Shown here one piece after another: positions 8,787-16,415 of a stretch of DNA of 64,000 nt (positions are counted from its first letter, which is position 1; every line of letters begins with the position of its first letter). Origin of the DNA: Streptomyces rugosispiralis (lineage in GTDB: Bacteria; Actinomycetota; Actinomycetes; Streptomycetales; Streptomycetaceae); NCBI RefSeq assembly GCF_024505145.1, contig NZ_JANIAA010000008.1, positions 124,001-188,000 of the forward strand, written 5' to 3'. The notes below the pieces were generated by a model that searched no databases, was not told the origin of the DNA, and saw only the letters and a program-made list of their open reading frames with translations. The translations under genes and the position numbers were made by a program.

Positions 8787-9509
8787 ATGGAGACGTGTTG
8801 GGAAGAGGCGGGCTGGGAGTGGCTCGCGCCCGGTGTGGCCCGCCGTCGGATGCCGGAGTGGGACGAGACGGTCGGCGTGGTCGTCGGCCGGACCGACATC
8901 CTCGTCGTGGACACCGGCGCGACCCTGCGCGCCGGGGCCGAACTGCGCTCCGGGATCACCCGGCTGACCGGCCGCCGCCCCACCCGGATCGCGCTCACCC
9001 ATCCGCACTTCGACCATGTCCTGGGCTCGGCCGCCTTCGCGGGCTGCGAGGTCTACGGGGCCACGGGCCTGGACGAGCTGCTGCGCCGTGAGCGGGAGAC
9101 GCTGCGCGAGGACGCGATCCGCCACGGAGTGGACCGGGACGCCGCCACCGAGGCCGTGGACCATCTGGCCTTCCCGCACCACCTGGTCTGCGGGGAGCTC
9201 AGCCTCGACCTCGGCGGCCGTACGGTGCTGCTGGCCAATGTGGGGCCCGGCCACACCGCCCACGACCTGGCCGTCCTGGTGCCCGGCCGGCCCGAGGTGG
9301 TCTTCTGCGGCGATCTGGTGGAGGAGTCCGGCACGCCCCAGGCCGGGCCCGACGCGATCCCCGGCCACTGGCCCGCCGCCCTCGACCGGCTGCTCGCACT
9401 CGGCGGCGCGGACGCGCGGTACGTCCCCGGGCACGGCTCCGTCGTGGACGCCGCGTTCGTACGGGCCCAACGCGACGAACTGGCCGCCCGCTTCGGCGTG
9501 TCCGGCTGA
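8787..9509 (+). CDS. MBL-fold metallo-hydrolase
   Basis: Metallo-beta-lactamase-fold hydrolase of 240 residues. The motif THPHFDH (HxHxDH) is at residues 71-77, and later metal ligands lie in GPGHTAHDLAV, FCGDLVEE and YVPGHGSV, so both zinc sites look complete. It resembles the glyoxalase II/quinone-associated subgroup in pattern, but the substrate is not identifiable. It is transcribed divergently from hrcA; a TANNNT box ends 6 bases before the ATG and no Shine-Dalgarno sequence is present, suggesting a leaderless mRNA. Not obviously under CIRCE control. Confidence 0.85.
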   Translation: METCWEEAGWEWLAPGVARRRMPEWDETVGVVVGRTDILVVDTGATLRAGAELRSGITRLTGRRPTRIALTHPHFDHVLGSAAFAGCEVYGATGLDELLRRERETLREDAIRHGVDRDAATEAVDHLAFPHHLVCGELSLDLGGRTVLLANVGPGHTAHDLAVLVPGRPEVVFCGDLVEESGTPQAGPDAIPGHWPAALDRLLALGGADARYVPGHGSVVDAAFVRAQRDELAARFGVSG

Positions 9510-9515
9510 CCGTCG

Positions 9516-9583
9516 CTCCAGTCGTTCGCCTCCAGTCGTTCGCCTCCAGTCGTTCGCCTCTAGTCGTTCGCCTAGTGGTTCGC
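9516..9583. repeat. 14-bp tandem repeat, ~5 copies
   Basis: CTCCAGTCGTTCGC occurs at 9516, 9530 and 9544, then CTCTAGTCGTTCGC at 9558 and a shortened CTAGTGGTTCGC at 9572. The array starts six bases after the MBL gene's stop and lies in the gap before the DUF3097 gene. Confidence 0.9.
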
Positions 9584-9622
9584 CCGGTCGTGCGACCGCG
9601 GGAGCGGGTGGCCGTCGCGCGC

Positions 9623-9628
9623 TATCGT
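9623..9628 (+). promoter_or_regulatory. Candidate -10 box for a leaderless DUF3097 transcript
   Basis: TATCGT lies 7 bases before the ATG at 9636, with no ribosome-binding site between; the geometry fits a leaderless transcript. Confidence 0.5.
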
Positions 9629-9635
9629 CATCCGG

Positions 9636-10457
9636 ATGCGACAGTACGACCCGGACCTGACGCCGCCCTGGAAGCGGCAGCGGCCCGCCCCCGAGGTCCC
9701 CGCCGAACCGGACCTCGTCGTGGAGGAGGTCACCACCGGATTCTGTGGTGCCGTGATCCGCTGCGAGAAGACCGCCCAGGGTCCGACGGTCACTCTGGAG
9801 GACCGCTTCGGCAAACATCGCGTCTTCCCCATGGAGCCGCGCGGTTTTCTGCTCGAGGGGCGTGTCGTCACCCTCGTACGCCCGCGTGCGGCGGCCCCCG
9901 GCGCGCCCCGGCGCACGGCCTCGGGGTCGATCGCCGTGCCGGGGGCCCGTGCGAGGGTCGCCCGCGCGGGGCGCATCTATGTCGAGGGGCGCCATGACGC
10001 GGAACTGGTCGAGCGGGTCTGGGGCGACGACCTGCGCATCGAGGGCGTCGTCGTGGAGTACCTGGAGGGCGTCGACGACCTGCCCGCCATCGTCGACGGC
10101 TTCGCCCCCGGCCCGGACGCCCGGCTCGGCGTCCTCGTCGACCATCTGGTGACGGGCTCCAAGGAGTCCCGTATCGCCGCACAGGTCACCGACGAGCATG
10201 TGCTGGTCCTCGGCCACCCCTACATCGACATCTGGGAGGCCGTGAAGCCGTCCTCCCTCAACATCCCGGCCTGGCCGACGGTGCCGCACGGCCAGGACTG
10301 GAAGAAGGGCGTCTGCCGCGCCCTGGGCTGGCCGGAGAACACCGGGGCCGCCTGGCAGCGGATCCTGTCCTCGGTCCACTCCTACAAGGACCTCCAGCCG
10401 GAGCTCCTGGGGAGGGTCGAGGAATTGATCGACTTCGTGACGGCTCCACTGGGCTGA
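9636..10457 (+). CDS. DUF3097 family protein (TOPRIM-like)
   Basis: Conserved actinobacterial protein of 273 residues with no established role. The central part reads RIYVEGRHDAELVERVWG, then VVVEYLEGVDDL and LGVLVDHLV. This spacing of an acidic Glu and an Asp-x-(Asp/His) pair resembles a TOPRIM fold, as in primases and RNase M5. The N-terminal half is a small beta-rich region (FCGAVIRCEKTAQGPTVTLE). Its single-gene setting, leaderless-type start and an array of repeats after the stop give no functional clue. The family assignment is firm; the nucleic-acid role is inference. Confidence 0.85.
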   Translation: MRQYDPDLTPPWKRQRPAPEVPAEPDLVVEEVTTGFCGAVIRCEKTAQGPTVTLEDRFGKHRVFPMEPRGFLLEGRVVTLVRPRAAAPGAPRRTASGSIAVPGARARVARAGRIYVEGRHDAELVERVWGDDLRIEGVVVEYLEGVDDLPAIVDGFAPGPDARLGVLVDHLVTGSKESRIAAQVTDEHVLVLGHPYIDIWEAVKPSSLNIPAWPTVPHGQDWKKGVCRALGWPENTGAAWQRILSSVHSYKDLQPELLGRVEELIDFVTAPLG

Positions 10458-10568
10458 CGGCCGCCGTAAGGGGCTGGTGGCCTCCGTAAGGCGCTGACGG
10501 CCGCCGTGACGGCTTTTGTACGGGCTGGCGGCCTCGTACGGGCTGGCGGCTTCCGTACGGGCTGACCG
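10455..10568. repeat. Degenerate ~19-24-bp repeats after the DUF3097 stop codon
   Basis: Units resembling GGGCTGACGGCCGCCGTAAG recur about five times with drift to GGGCTGGCGGCCTCGTAC. The first unit includes the gene's own stop codon (GGGCTGA). No ORF or T-rich terminator is visible in 10458-10594. Confidence 0.65.
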
Positions 10569-10594
10569 CTCCCTCACTGGCTTACGGCCCCGCC

Positions 10595-11827
10595 TCAGTC
10601 CACCAGGTCCCGCACCACCGCGTCCGCCAGCAGCCGCCCCCGGAGTGTGAGCACGGCCTGCCCGCGCCCGTACGGCTCCGGCTCCAGCAGACCGTCCGCC
10701 AGGGCCCGTGCCGCGGCCGCCGCCCCGGCCGGGCGCAGCAGCTCCAGCAGGCAGCCCTCGGCCAGCCGCAGCTCCAGCAGGATCCGCTCCACCCGGCGCT
10801 CCTCGGCGGACAGCAGTTCCCGGCCCGCGCCGGGCGACCGACCCTCGCCCAGGGCCTGTGCGTACGCCCCGGGGTGCTTCACGTTCCACCACCGCACACC
10901 GCCCACATGGCTGTGCGCGCCGGGGCCCGCGCCCCACCAGTCGGCGCCGCGCCAGTACAGCTCGTTGTGGCGGCAGCGCCCGGCGGGCGAGGTGGCCCAG
11001 TTGGAGACCTCGTACCAGGCGAACCCGGCGGCCGTAAGGGTCTCGTCGGCGATCAGATAGCGGTCCGCGTGCACATCGTCGTCGGTCATCGGGATCTCGC
11101 CGCGCCGGATCCGCCGCGCCAGCTGGGTGCCCTCCTCCACGATCAGCGCATACGCCGACACATGGTCCGGACCCGCCCCGAGCGCCGCCTCCAGGGAGGC
11201 CCGCCAGTCCGCGTCGCTCTCCCCCGGCGTCCCGTAGATCAGGTCCAGGTTCACATGGCCGAATCCGGCCGCCCGCGCCTCGGCCACACACGTCTCGGGG
11301 CGCCCCGGGGTGTGCGTACGGTCCAGCACCTTCAGGACGTGCTGCCGGGCGCTCTGCATGCCGAAGGAGATCCGGTTGAACCCCGCCTCCCGCAGCTCCG
11401 CCAGATACCGCGGATCCACTGACTCCGGATTGGCCTCGGTCGTGACCTCGGCCCCCTCGGCCAGCCCGAACTCGTCCCGGATCGCCCCCAGCATCCGCCC
11501 GAGATCGGCCGCGGCGAGCAGGGTCGGGGTCCCGCCGCCGACGAATACGGTCTCCACGGCCCGCGGGTCGTCCCCCAGCACCTTCCGCGCCAGCCGTATC
11601 TCCTCGACGACCTGCTCGGCGTAGTTGTCCCGCGAGGCGAGCACCCCGCCGGAGCCGCGCAGCTCACTGGCGGTGTAGGTGTTGAAGTCGCAGTAGCCGC
11701 AGCGGGTGGCGCAGTACGGCACATGCAGATAGAACCCCAGCGGCCGCCGCTCCGCCCCCGCCAAAGCGGTCGCGGGCAGTGCGCCGTCCTCGGGCATGGG
11801 CTCACCATCAGGCAATACGGAAGGCAT
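10595..11827 (-). CDS. hemW: Radical SAM heme chaperone HemW
   Basis: Coproporphyrinogen-III-oxidase-like radical SAM protein, now regarded as a heme chaperone that inserts heme into respiratory enzymes. 410 residues from ATG 11827, preceded by GGGGG. The 4Fe-4S motif Cx3Cx2C is C39, C43 and C46 in YCATRCGYC, followed by the SAM-binding GGGTPT and TTEANPE, and GTPGE. It lacks the extra N-terminal residues needed for true HemN activity. The upstream gap holds two tandem duplications with palindromic cores that could be regulatory. In many bacteria hemW neighbours hrcA-dnaJ, as here. Confidence 0.93.
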   Translation of the reverse strand: MPSVLPDGEPMPEDGALPATALAGAERRPLGFYLHVPYCATRCGYCDFNTYTASELRGSGGVLASRDNYAEQVVEEIRLARKVLGDDPRAVETVFVGGGTPTLLAAADLGRMLGAIRDEFGLAEGAEVTTEANPESVDPRYLAELREAGFNRISFGMQSARQHVLKVLDRTHTPGRPETCVAEARAAGFGHVNLDLIYGTPGESDADWRASLEAALGAGPDHVSAYALIVEEGTQLARRIRRGEIPMTDDDVHADRYLIADETLTAAGFAWYEVSNWATSPAGRCRHNELYWRGADWWGAGPGAHSHVGGVRWWNVKHPGAYAQALGEGRSPGAGRELLSAEERRVERILLELRLAEGCLLELLRPAGAAAAARALADGLLEPEPYGRGQAVLTLRGRLLADAVVRDLVD

Positions 11828-11863
11828 GCCCCCATTGTCCGGCACGACCGGCGCCACCCGGGA

Positions 11864-11951
11864 CCACGCGGCGGTGCCGCATATCGAGCCACGCGGCGGA
11901 GCCGCACACTGAGGTACTTCCGGAAGGGGCGCGTACTTCCGGAAGGGGCGC
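11864..11951. repeat. 25-bp x2 then 19-bp x2 tandem repeats upstream of hemW
   Basis: A 25-bp unit (11864-11888, 11889-11913) carrying GCGGCGG(T/A)GCCGC is followed with no gap by two exact copies of GTACTTCCGGAAGGGGCGC (11914-11932, 11933-11951), each centred on the palindrome CTTCCGGAAG. They lie 37 bases upstream of the hemW start. Confidence 0.9.
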
Positions 11952-11997
11952 GGAGGAGAGCCGCCCGCCGCAGGCGTCACGACCCGCCGGACACTCC

Positions 11998-14106
11998 CTA
12001 GAGCGACTTCAGGACCAGCATCGCCAGGTCGTCGTCCGGCGGGTCCGGCGCGAACTCGTCCACCGCCCGGCGCACCCGCTCCGCGACCTGCCGCGCGCTC
12101 AGTCCCCCGCACAGCGCGAACGCCGCCGCCAGGCCGTCCTCGTCGTCGAACTGCCGGTCGCCCGACCGGTGCTCCGTCACCCCGTCCGTCACACAGAGCA
12201 GTGTTTCCCCAGGCGTCAGATCGAACGATTCACTCTCGTACGACACATCGTCCACGACGCCCAGCAATATCTGCGGCGCCGCGACCGTCCGCACCTCACC
12301 ATCCGGCCCCAGCACCAGCGGCAGCGGATGCCCCGCGCTGGCCAGCGTGCAGCGCACCCCCAGGCCGTCGCCCAGCGGCTCCAGCTCCCCGTACAGCAGC
12401 GACAGGAACCGCGCGACCCCGCCGCCCGACAGCCCCGCGCCGCCGACCAGGCCGCCGTCCACCAGCTCCACGACTCCGGCGGGGCCTCCCACGGCCTCCA
12501 CACCGGCCACCACGGCCTCCGCGGCGCCCTCGACGGCCTGCTCCACCGCCTCCTCGCCCAGCAGCTGGTTGAGCCGGTCCAGGACCTCTCCGACGCCGTA
12601 TCCCTCGCGGGCGAGCAGCCGCAGCCAGGGCCGGACGAGGCCGGTCACCACGGCCGCCTCCGGGCCGTTCCCGCAGACGTCGCCCAGGACGAAGCACCAG
12701 CGGCCGTCACCGGCCGGGAAGATGTCGTAGAAGTCGCCCCCGGCCGAGATCTCGCCGGTCGGCTCGTACACCACGGCCGACTCGACCCCGGGGATCCGCG
12801 GGATCACGGACGGCAGCAGCCCGCGCTGGAGCACCCGGCTGATGGTGGCCTGGCGGGTGTAGCGGCGGGCGGAGGCGAGCGCCAGGGCCACACGGCGGGC
12901 GAAGTCCTCGATCAGGCCGACCACTTCGGCCGGCATCCGCACCAGCCCGGCCCGCCCCAGCAGCAGCGTGCCGAGCGCGCGGCCGCCCGCCACCAGCCGG
13001 CACGCGAGGGCCGCGCCGCCCGGCCCGTACGCGGCGGGGTCGGCCGGCCACGGCCACTCCACGGCGCCGCCGCGGACGGCGGTGGGCACATGGGGCGGCT
13101 CCTTCTCCAGCACCTGCCGCAGGCCCTCGATGCGCCCCTCGCTGGCGTGCCAGACCCGGGCCAGCCGCGGCGGGCCGCTGGTGGAGTCGAGCCAGATCGC
13201 GCACCAGTCGGCGAGCCGGGGCACCAGCAGTTGTCCGGCGAGCGAGGTCACCATGTCCTCGTCGAACTGCCCGGCCAGCAGATCGGACGCCTCGGCGAGG
13301 AAGGCGAGCGCGCCGCGCTGGATCCACTCGGGGTCGCGGCGGACCGGGACGAGGCCCTGCCCGGGCGCGACGATCTCGACGGCCTCGACGGCCTCCTTAC
13401 GGCTTTCACCGACGGGCCCCAGGCCCTCGGGGACGGCTCCGAGGCCCTCGGGGACCGCCGGGTCGAAGCCGCCGTCCGGCCCGGCCACGGTGGCGTTCGC
13501 CGCGTCCATGGCGTCCACGGCGGCCGCGGCGTCCATGAAGGCCGAGCCCATGCCGCCCGCGGCGGCCGGACCCGTGGGCGCCACCGCCATCTGGAACCAC
13601 ACCGACTTGGTCGCCCGCCGGTAGGTCGTCCCCCAGGACTCGGCGACCTCGGTCACCAGCCGCAGCCCATGGCCGCCCGCGTACTCCGGCGGCTCGTCCG
13701 CATCCGGCGGATCGCCGCGCACCACCCGGGTGGGATGGTGATCGGTCACCTCCACCACCAGGGACGGCGGCTCGCCCTCGCGGTCCGACACATCCAGCGC
13801 ACAGCTCACCTCGACGGCGGTGCCCGCGTGCACCACCGCGTTGGTGACCAGCTCGCTCACCAGCAGTACGGCCTCGTCCGCCACCTGATCGGTGACCCGG
13901 TCGGCGGCCGGGACCTCGAGCGCGGCCCAGTCGGCGAGGGCGGCACGGACGAACCGGCGCGCGGCCGAGGCCGCGAGCGGGCTGCAGGGCAGGCTGACGC
14001 GGGCCGATGCGCTGGTACGGACGGGGCCGACCCCACCCCCGACCGGTAGAACCACCCCACCGCCCTCAACCGACCTACCAGAAGTGGCAGAAGATGACGT
14101 CCCCAC
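11998..14106 (-). CDS. Anti-sigma-kinase / GAF / SpoIIE-type protein phosphatase
   Basis: 702-residue signalling protein with three parts. Residues about 40-165 are an RsbW-like histidine-kinase-type ATPase (DEAVLLVSELVTNAVVHAG N-box; GGHGLRLV glycine box), which in this class phosphorylates anti-anti-sigma factors. Residues about 240-410 look like a GAF sensor. Residues about 440-700 are a PP2C/SpoIIE phosphatase (EISAGGDFYDIF, FVLGDVCGNGPEAA, LLCVTDGVTEHR, DDDLAMLVLK), with the metal-binding aspartates present. Kinase and phosphatase in one chain suggest a self-contained switch on an anti-anti-sigma partner, but none is encoded nearby. The start is GTG 14106, with AGGAG 8 bases upstream. 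Confidence 0.9.
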   Translation of the reverse strand: MGTSSSATSGRSVEGGGVVLPVGGGVGPVRTSASARVSLPCSPLAASAARRFVRAALADWAALEVPAADRVTDQVADEAVLLVSELVTNAVVHAGTAVEVSCALDVSDREGEPPSLVVEVTDHHPTRVVRGDPPDADEPPEYAGGHGLRLVTEVAESWGTTYRRATKSVWFQMAVAPTGPAAAGGMGSAFMDAAAAVDAMDAANATVAGPDGGFDPAVPEGLGAVPEGLGPVGESRKEAVEAVEIVAPGQGLVPVRRDPEWIQRGALAFLAEASDLLAGQFDEDMVTSLAGQLLVPRLADWCAIWLDSTSGPPRLARVWHASEGRIEGLRQVLEKEPPHVPTAVRGGAVEWPWPADPAAYGPGGAALACRLVAGGRALGTLLLGRAGLVRMPAEVVGLIEDFARRVALALASARRYTRQATISRVLQRGLLPSVIPRIPGVESAVVYEPTGEISAGGDFYDIFPAGDGRWCFVLGDVCGNGPEAAVVTGLVRPWLRLLAREGYGVGEVLDRLNQLLGEEAVEQAVEGAAEAVVAGVEAVGGPAGVVELVDGGLVGGAGLSGGGVARFLSLLYGELEPLGDGLGVRCTLASAGHPLPLVLGPDGEVRTVAAPQILLGVVDDVSYESESFDLTPGETLLCVTDGVTEHRSGDRQFDDEDGLAAAFALCGGLSARQVAERVRRAVDEFAPDPPDDDLAMLVLKSL

Positions 14107-14291
14107 TGTGCGGCTCCTGAAGAAGCTCCGTCATAACGCCGTATCCGTAACCGTATCCGGCACGGACAGAGTGACAGACGGACCGCCCTCATATGCACCG
14201 GGTTACGCAAGTGAACCGCGATAAGGGGAAAATTCATGTGTCCGGCGGGCCGGTCAACCTGAAATCCGGTGCGGGGTCGTATCCTTGCCCG

Positions 14292-16181
14292 TTAAACCTC
14301 TCGCGTGCCCGCGTACATGTCCTCGATCAGAGCCTTGTACTCACGCTCCACGACCGGGCGCTTGAGCTTCAGGCTGGGCGTCAACTCCCCGTGCTCCACG
14401 TCCAGATCGCGCGGCAGCAGCCGGAATTTCTTGATCGTCTGCCAGCGCTGCAGCCCGTCGTTGAGCCGCTGCACATAGCCGCCGATCAGCTCCCGCACCT
14501 CATCGGTGTCCACGACCTCCGCGTAGGTCCTGCCGCCGAGGCCGTGGTCGCCCGCCCACTTCATGATCGTGGGCTCGTCGAGCGCGATCAGCGCGGTGCA
14601 GTAATTGCGGTCGGCGCCGTGCACCAGGATGTTGGAGACGAACGGGCACACCGCCTTGAACTGGCCCTCGACCTCCGCCGGGGCCACGTACTTGCCGCCC
14701 GAGGTCTTGATGAGGTCCTTCTTGCGGTCGGTGATCCGCAGATAGCCGTCGGGGGACAGCTCGCCGATGTCCCCGGTGTGGAACCAGCCGTCGGACTCCA
14801 GCACCTGCGCGGTCAGCTCCGGCAGCCCGTGGTAGCCCTGCATGATGCCGGGGCCGCGCAGCAGCACCTCGCCGTCCTCGGCGAACCGCACCTCCAGGCC
14901 CGGGAACGCCTTGCCGACCGTGCCGGTACGGTAGTCCGCCGGGTTGAGGAAGCTGGCGGCGCTGGACTCGGTCAGGCCGTAGCCCTCCAGGATGTTGATC
15001 CCGGCGCCCGCGAAGAAGTAGCCGATGTCGGGCGCGAGCCCGGCGGAGCCGGACACCGCGGCCCGCAGCCGGCCGCCGAACGCGTCGCGCAGCTTGCCGT
15101 AGACCAGCTTGTCGGCCACCGCGTGCTGGGTCCGGAGACCGAAGGGCGCGGAGGCGGTGCCGGTGCGGCGGAAGTTGTCCTGGGAGACCCTGGCGTAGTC
15201 CCGGGCGACCCCGGCCGCCCACTGGAAGATCTTGTACTGGGCGCCCCCGCCCTCGCGCGCCCGCTGAGCCACCCCGTTGTAGACCTTCTCGAAGATCCGC
15301 GGCACGGCGCACATATAGGTCGGGCGGACCACCGGCAGATTCTCGATGATCTTGTCGACCCGGCCGTCCACCGCCGTGGTGTGGCCGACGTAGATCTGTC
15401 CCGCCGTCAGTACCTTGCCGAAGACATGCGCGAGCGGCAGCCACAGATACTGCACATCGTCGGGGAAGAGCAGTCCGTCCTGATTGCCGATCACAATGGC
15501 CATGTACGACCAGGAGTCATGCGCCAGGCGTACGCCCTTGGGGCGCCCGGTGGTACCGGAGGTGTAGATGAGCGTCGCCAGCTGATCGCTGCGCAGGGCG
15601 TCCATCCGCTCCCGTACGGCGTCCGGCTGCCGTTCCAGCAGCGCCGCGCCCCGCTTCTCCAGCTCGGTGAGCGAGAGCACCCAGCCCTCGGGATCGTCCG
15701 CGGCAGGGACCGCGTCGTCGGCCTGGATCACCACCACATGGACCAGCTCGGGGAGTTCCTCGCGCTGCGCCCGCACCTTGGCGAGCTGCACCGCGTCCTC
15801 GGCGATCAGCACCCGGCTGCCGGAGTCGGAGAGGATGAAGGAGGTCTCGTCGGCGTTGGTGGTCGGGTAGACCGTGGTGGTGGCCGCGCCCGCGCACAGC
15901 ACGCCGAGGTCGGCCAGGATCCACTCCACGCGGGTCGAGGAGGCCAGCGCCACCCGCTCCTCGGGACGGATGCCCAGATCGATCAGCCCGGCGGCGATGG
16001 CGAAGACCCGATCCGCGCTTTCCCGCCAGGTCAGCGGCCGCCACTCGTCGGGGCCCGTGCCCGAGGCAGGAGGCACCGGATAGCGGTACGCCTCCTTGTC
16101 CGGTGTCGCCTCGACGCGCTGGAGGAAGTGCGTCGCCAGGGACGGCGGCCGGCTCTCGAGCAAGTTCTGTGTGTCGGTCAC
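14292..16181 (-). CDS. Long-chain fatty-acid--CoA ligase (AMP-forming)
   Basis: FACL/FadD-like enzyme that activates fatty acids to acyl-AMP, then acyl-CoA, for beta-oxidation or lipid synthesis. 629 residues from GTG 16181, chosen because GGAGG sits 5 bases upstream; an upstream ATG at 16205 has no such site. Signatures: AMP-binding YTSGTTGRPKG (about residues 205-215), EGYGLTESSA, GWFHTGDIGE and RITDRKKDLIKTSGGKYV, with the C-terminal catalytic-lysine region. Its promoter region carries two palindromes (16212-16227, 16260-16274), suggesting control by a lipid-responsive repressor. Chain-length preference is inferred from the family. Confidence 0.92.
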   Translation of the reverse strand: MTDTQNLLESRPPSLATHFLQRVEATPDKEAYRYPVPPASGTGPDEWRPLTWRESADRVFAIAAGLIDLGIRPEERVALASSTRVEWILADLGVLCAGAATTTVYPTTNADETSFILSDSGSRVLIAEDAVQLAKVRAQREELPELVHVVVIQADDAVPAADDPEGWVLSLTELEKRGAALLERQPDAVRERMDALRSDQLATLIYTSGTTGRPKGVRLAHDSWSYMAIVIGNQDGLLFPDDVQYLWLPLAHVFGKVLTAGQIYVGHTTAVDGRVDKIIENLPVVRPTYMCAVPRIFEKVYNGVAQRAREGGGAQYKIFQWAAGVARDYARVSQDNFRRTGTASAPFGLRTQHAVADKLVYGKLRDAFGGRLRAAVSGSAGLAPDIGYFFAGAGINILEGYGLTESSAASFLNPADYRTGTVGKAFPGLEVRFAEDGEVLLRGPGIMQGYHGLPELTAQVLESDGWFHTGDIGELSPDGYLRITDRKKDLIKTSGGKYVAPAEVEGQFKAVCPFVSNILVHGADRNYCTALIALDEPTIMKWAGDHGLGGRTYAEVVDTDEVRELIGGYVQRLNDGLQRWQTIKKFRLLPRDLDVEHGELTPSLKLKRPVVEREYKALIEDMYAGTREV

Positions 16182-16211
16182 GGCATCCTCCGGGGCCCGC
16201 ATCATTGCTTG

Positions 16212-16227
16212 GTGACTCGCGAGTAAC
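16212..16227. promoter_or_regulatory. Candidate operator of the acyl-CoA ligase gene
   Basis: GTGACTCGCGAGTAAC is a 16-bp palindrome with one mismatched pair around a perfect ACTCGCGAGT core. It lies about 30 bases upstream of the GTG start and immediately downstream of a putative promoter (TACCCT -10 at 16244-16249 on the minus strand). Confidence 0.55.
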
Positions 16228-16243
16228 CTTCGAGTAGGTGATC

Positions 16244-16249
16244 AGGGTA
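16244..16249 (-). promoter_or_regulatory. Candidate -10 of the acyl-CoA ligase promoter
   Basis: TACCCT on the minus strand, with TTACGC 17 bases upstream as a weak -35. The -35 half lies within the palindrome at 16260-16274. Confidence 0.35.
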
Positions 16250-16259
16250 GGGGCCGAAT

Positions 16260-16274
16260 CCTTACGGCGTAAGG
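16260..16274. promoter_or_regulatory. Perfect 15-bp palindrome overlapping the promoter
   Basis: CCTTACGGCGTAAGG is self-complementary around a central base. It overlaps the presumed -35 of the acyl-CoA ligase gene and could be a second operator or a chance palindrome. Confidence 0.35.
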
Positions 16275-16415
16275 GGGCCGGGTCACGTTGTTCTCACGAG
16301 ATGCCCAAGAGAGGCCACGGAAGGCGACGGACCCGGCGCGTCCAGCACGCCAGGCCCGCTGACCACACTGTCCCCGGTGCTCCGGCCCTGGGGCCATTTC
16401 TCCCGGGGCGGCGTC

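Noticed and set aside
9516..9583. CRISPR-like array
   Set aside because: Units are 14 bp and directly adjacent with no spacers; no cas genes in the window.
8274..11291. 1005-codon minus-strand frame across the MBL and DUF3097 genes
   Set aside because: Overlaps genes with clear motifs on the plus strand and ends inside hrcA; shadow.
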